In this document: one piece after another, positions 61,619 to 64,000 of the stretch
How the letters are laid out: the number at the start of each line of letters is the position of its first letter
Position numbering within the stretch: position 1 is the first letter of the stretch
Assembly: GCF_000214665.1 (NCBI RefSeq)
Contig: NC_015572.1
Span: forward strand, 3,224,001 to 3,288,000
Source: Methylomonas methanica MC09
Lineage (GTDB): Bacteria; Pseudomonadota; Gammaproteobacteria; Methylococcales; Methylomonadaceae
Direction of reading: 5' to 3'
Length of the DNA stretch: 64,000 bases
Notes under the pieces: model-generated
The model's input: only the letters and a program-made list of their open reading frames with translations
Database searches by the model: none
What the model was told of the DNA's origin: nothing
Translations under genes and position numbers: made by a program

Positions 61619-63010
61619 TTAACAGGGCACGAACACACCCGCTTCTTTCATGCGGGCAATTTTATAGCGCAAGGTGCGCGGACTGATACCCAGCTTTTCG
61701 GCGGTCGCTTTGCGGTTCCCTCTGGCTTCGTTGAGGATTTGTAAAATGATTTTTTCCTCCGCGGAACGTACGCCATCGCCCAGACTCTGCGACTCGCCAT
61801 CATCGGCATAACTTTGCTGCTCCGGCATTTCCGTAGCCGGAACAATAGCTTGCCGGACGACAGGCAAACAATCCACCGAATCGTACGCCTCGTCTTCGAA
61901 CAACAAATCCTCGGCACGAATACAGTGACCGCTCTGTAAAATCAGCGCCCGCTGCATGACATTCTCCAATTCTCTGACGTTGCCCGGCCAGTGGTAAGCC
62001 TGTAGCTTATGCATTGCGCCCTCATCGAAGCGGTAATGCGTCTTGCCGTGGGGACTGTGTTTGCTTAACAACTCAGCCGCCAGCGGCAAAATATCGCCGA
62101 TACGTTCGCGTAAAGGCGGAATCCTAATCGGAAACACGCTTAATCTGAAGTACAAGTCCTCCCGAAACCGGCCTTGCCGCACATAGTCTTTTAATTTGCG
62201 GTTAGTGGTCGCCAAAATTCTGACGCTTAACTCGATTTTACGCTGACTGCCCAAACGTTCGACTTCTTTTTCCTGCAACACCCTTAACAATTTGGCTTGC
62301 AAGCCTAAATCCATTTCGGAAATTTCATCCAGCAATAAAGTGCCGCCCTGGGCTTGTTCGAATTTGCCCGGCATAGCTTGCGTCGCGCCGGTAAAAGCGC
62401 CTTTTTCATACCCGAACAACATGGCTTCCAGCATATTTTCCGGAATGGCGGCGCAATTAATGGCTTCGAACGGACCGGCATGGTAATGCGAGTTGCGGTG
62501 AATATAACGCGCCAGCACTTCCTTGCCGGTACCGCTTTCGCCTTCCAGTAACATGGTAACGTTGGTTTTGGCGACTTTATTCGCCAAACCGTACAGCTTT
62601 TTCATATGCTCATCGGCCACCACGCGCTCCTGTTTAGGTAACGGCTCACCGACGATTAATTGCGCCACCTTGGCCACCAGGGCTTCGGCTTCAAAAGGCT
62701 TGATCAGATAGTCGCAAGCGCCTGCCCGCATGGCTTCCACGGCACTGGGAACCGTGCCGTAAGCCGTCATCAACAATACCGGCAAACTTTCGAATTTTTG
62801 CCCGAGATTTTGCAACAACTGCAATCCGTCCATGACCGGCATTTGCACATCGCTAACCACCAAACTCACCGCGCACTTTTGTAATTGACTGAGTGCTTCG
62901 ATACCGTTTTTGGCGTAAATGACGCTATAACCTTCCAACTCCAAGGTATCGCAGAGCGCTTCGCGCAATGCCGCGTCGTCTTCCACGATAAGCACATCAT
63001 ATTGCTTCAT
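61619..63010 (-). CDS. flrC: sigma-54-dependent flagellar response regulator
   Basis: A 463-residue NtrC-type activator, FlrC/FleR. The receiver (Asp in VSDVQMPVMDG, pocket VEDDAA) is followed by a sigma-54-interacting AAA domain with GESGTGKEVLARYIH, the GAFTGATQAMPGKF loop and GTLLLDEISEMDLGLQ. The C-terminal Fis-type helix-turn-helix reads ARGNRKATAEKLGISPRTLR. The ATG at 63010 (MKQYDV) has GGAGA upstream and overlaps the kinase gene by 14 bases. It controls later flagellar genes, plausibly including the sigma-54 fliE promoter. Confidence 0.93.
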   Translation of the reverse strand: MKQYDVLIVEDDAALREALCDTLELEGYSVIYAKNGIEALSQLQKCAVSLVVSDVQMPVMDGLQLLQNLGQKFESLPVLLMTAYGTVPSAVEAMRAGACDYLIKPFEAEALVAKVAQLIVGEPLPKQERVVADEHMKKLYGLANKVAKTNVTMLLEGESGTGKEVLARYIHRNSHYHAGPFEAINCAAIPENMLEAMLFGYEKGAFTGATQAMPGKFEQAQGGTLLLDEISEMDLGLQAKLLRVLQEKEVERLGSQRKIELSVRILATTNRKLKDYVRQGRFREDLYFRLSVFPIRIPPLRERIGDILPLAAELLSKHSPHGKTHYRFDEGAMHKLQAYHWPGNVRELENVMQRALILQSGHCIRAEDLLFEDEAYDSVDCLPVVRQAIVPATEMPEQQSYADDGESQSLGDGVRSAEEKIILQILNEARGNRKATAEKLGISPRTLRYKIARMKEAGVFVPC

Positions 63011-64000
63011 AATGATTCTCCAGACTGACGGACTCAAGGTCCGCCGATGACAAACTCAAACCCTGCTGCAAAACCGGCAAAGTCAACACAAATACGCTAC
63101 CCAGCCCCAATTCGGATCGGCAAGTCACCGAACCTTTGTGCGCCTTAACCACGCTGTCCACCACTGACAAACCCAAACCGGTACCGTGGGTCTTGGTGGT
63201 ATAAAACGGTTCGAACAACTGCGCTTGCCGGCCGGGATCGATACCCGGTCCATCGTCCCGAATACTGATCTCGACGCCTTGCCCGCTTTGCACCGCCGTC
63301 AGTCCGATCAAGCCCGCTCCGGACTCGATGGCATTGTTCAACAAATTCAACAAAGCGCCCCGCAGCGCATCCTGATTCCCCAGTAAGCTGTCTTGTGCAA
63401 CCCGGTTATCCAGCAAAAAAGTGCCGTCGAATTCTTCCATTCGTTCCGCAAGGTGCCGCAGCATGCCCTGCAAGGAAAATCCCTGCATGGCCAAACGGCC
63501 TTGCTTGGCATAAATCAGCATGTCATTGACTTGGCGTTCCAGATACTGCAAGCGCTCCAAAATTTTTTCGGAAAACCGCTGCCGTTTGATCTCGCTTAAT
63601 TGCGGCCGGCTCATTTGCGAGGCATACAAAATAGCGGTCGCCAGCGGCGTGCGCACTTGATGGGCCAGACTGGCGACCATCTCGCCCATGGCCGATAAAT
63701 GCTTTTGTTGCGCCAGCCTGTCTTGCAGAGTGCGCAATTCGCTGACATCCGATAACAAAATGATTTGCTCGGCATCGTTGCTGAGATGATTACGGGTAAG
63801 ACTGACGATACGGCCGTCCAACAGCTGGCGTTCGTGCGGCGAATCGGGAACCGGCAACAGGCTGCGCGCCATAATGTCTTGCCATTGCCGGCCCAACAAG
63901 GGCTCACCCAAAAATCCGATGGCGTTTTCATTACAATCGATAATGCGGTTTTGCGCGTCGAGCAGAATAACGGCGGCCGGTAACGCCGCCAAAATTTGCT
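62997..64000 (-). CDS. flrB: flagellar sensor histidine kinase, N-terminus cut off by window edge
   Basis: The visible 334 codons of FlrB/FleS, the kinase for FlrC. A PAS-like region (AVILLDAQNRIIDCNENAIG) precedes the HisKA motif GEMVASLAHQVRTPLATAIL. The ATPase domain has LLNLLNNAIESGAG, RDDGPGIDPGRQ and THGTGLGLSVV. The frame runs on past base 64000, so the true start lies outside the window. It overlaps flrC by 14 bases. Confidence 0.9.
   Translation of the reverse strand, partial: QILAALPAAVILLDAQNRIIDCNENAIGFLGEPLLGRQWQDIMARSLLPVPDSPHERQLLDGRIVSLTRNHLSNDAEQIILLSDVSELRTLQDRLAQQKHLSAMGEMVASLAHQVRTPLATAILYASQMSRPQLSEIKRQRFSEKILERLQYLERQVNDMLIYAKQGRLAMQGFSLQGMLRHLAERMEEFDGTFLLDNRVAQDSLLGNQDALRGALLNLLNNAIESGAGLIGLTAVQSGQGVEISIRDDGPGIDPGRQAQLFEPFYTTKTHGTGLGLSVVDSVVKAHKGSVTCRSELGLGSVFVLTLPVLQQGLSLSSADLESVSLENHYEAI

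Overview
The window is a chromosomal segment of a gammaproteobacterium. The combination of a linked oxidative pentose-phosphate/Entner-Doudoroff gene set, paired PII/Amt loci, many c-di-GMP proteins and a polar-type flagellar cluster fits a Methylococcales-like methanotroph such as Methylomonas. That placement is inference: no methane-oxidation gene lies in the window.

Layout. 1-5.5 kb: sugar-phosphate catabolism on the + strand (zwf 3' end, pgl, an OpgC-type membrane protein, edd, eda). 5.6-7.8 kb: a short MreB-like gene split by a 1.7-kb insertion sequence. 7.9-10.1 kb: a cytochrome b561 and gnd. 10.2-11.8 kb (minus): an NlpE-like protein, a small lipoprotein and a thioredoxin-fold protein. 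12-20.3 kb: a three-gene signalling operon made of a 1710-residue kinase-like/ATPase/GAF/histidine-kinase protein, a receiver-KaiB fusion and a PAS-GGDEF-EAL protein. 20.3-26.2 kb: rpe and a 1717-residue exonuclease-RecQ-UvrD fusion. 26.2-31.1 kb is an accessory patch: a REP-associated transposase between two 26-bp palindromes, a decayed ROCO-TIR gene, an IS3-type element with a 3-bp target duplication, gene remnants and an FkbM methyltransferase. 31.4-33.7 kb: a Rof-like antiterminator and an MHYT-PAS-GGDEF protein.

34-41.7 kb is a nitrogen regulon: glnA, an outer-membrane porin, and two glnK/glnB-amt pairs. The porin and the first glnK diverge from a region with two face-away sigma-54 promoters and NtrC-like sites. 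An inositol-phosphatase-family enzyme follows. 41.9-46.3 kb: a PocR-PAS-GAF-GGDEF-hemerythrin protein and an ABC exporter. 46.3-46.8 kb is an AT-rich, gene-free region with three copies of an ordered DnaA-box module, a candidate replication origin or DnaA-binding locus. 46.8-54.5 kb (minus): an SDR protein, a copper/heavy-metal transport module with several tiny companion proteins, and a GCS2-type ligase. 54.6-64 kb (minus): fliK-J-I-H-G-F-E and the flrC/flrB two-component system, with a sigma-54 promoter in front of fliE.

The genes most worth attention are the KaiB-containing signalling operon, the DnaA-box modules, the exonuclease-RecQ-UvrD fusion, the RAYT/palindrome unit and the IS-split MreB-like gene. 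All calls are by reading motifs; no database search was possible.
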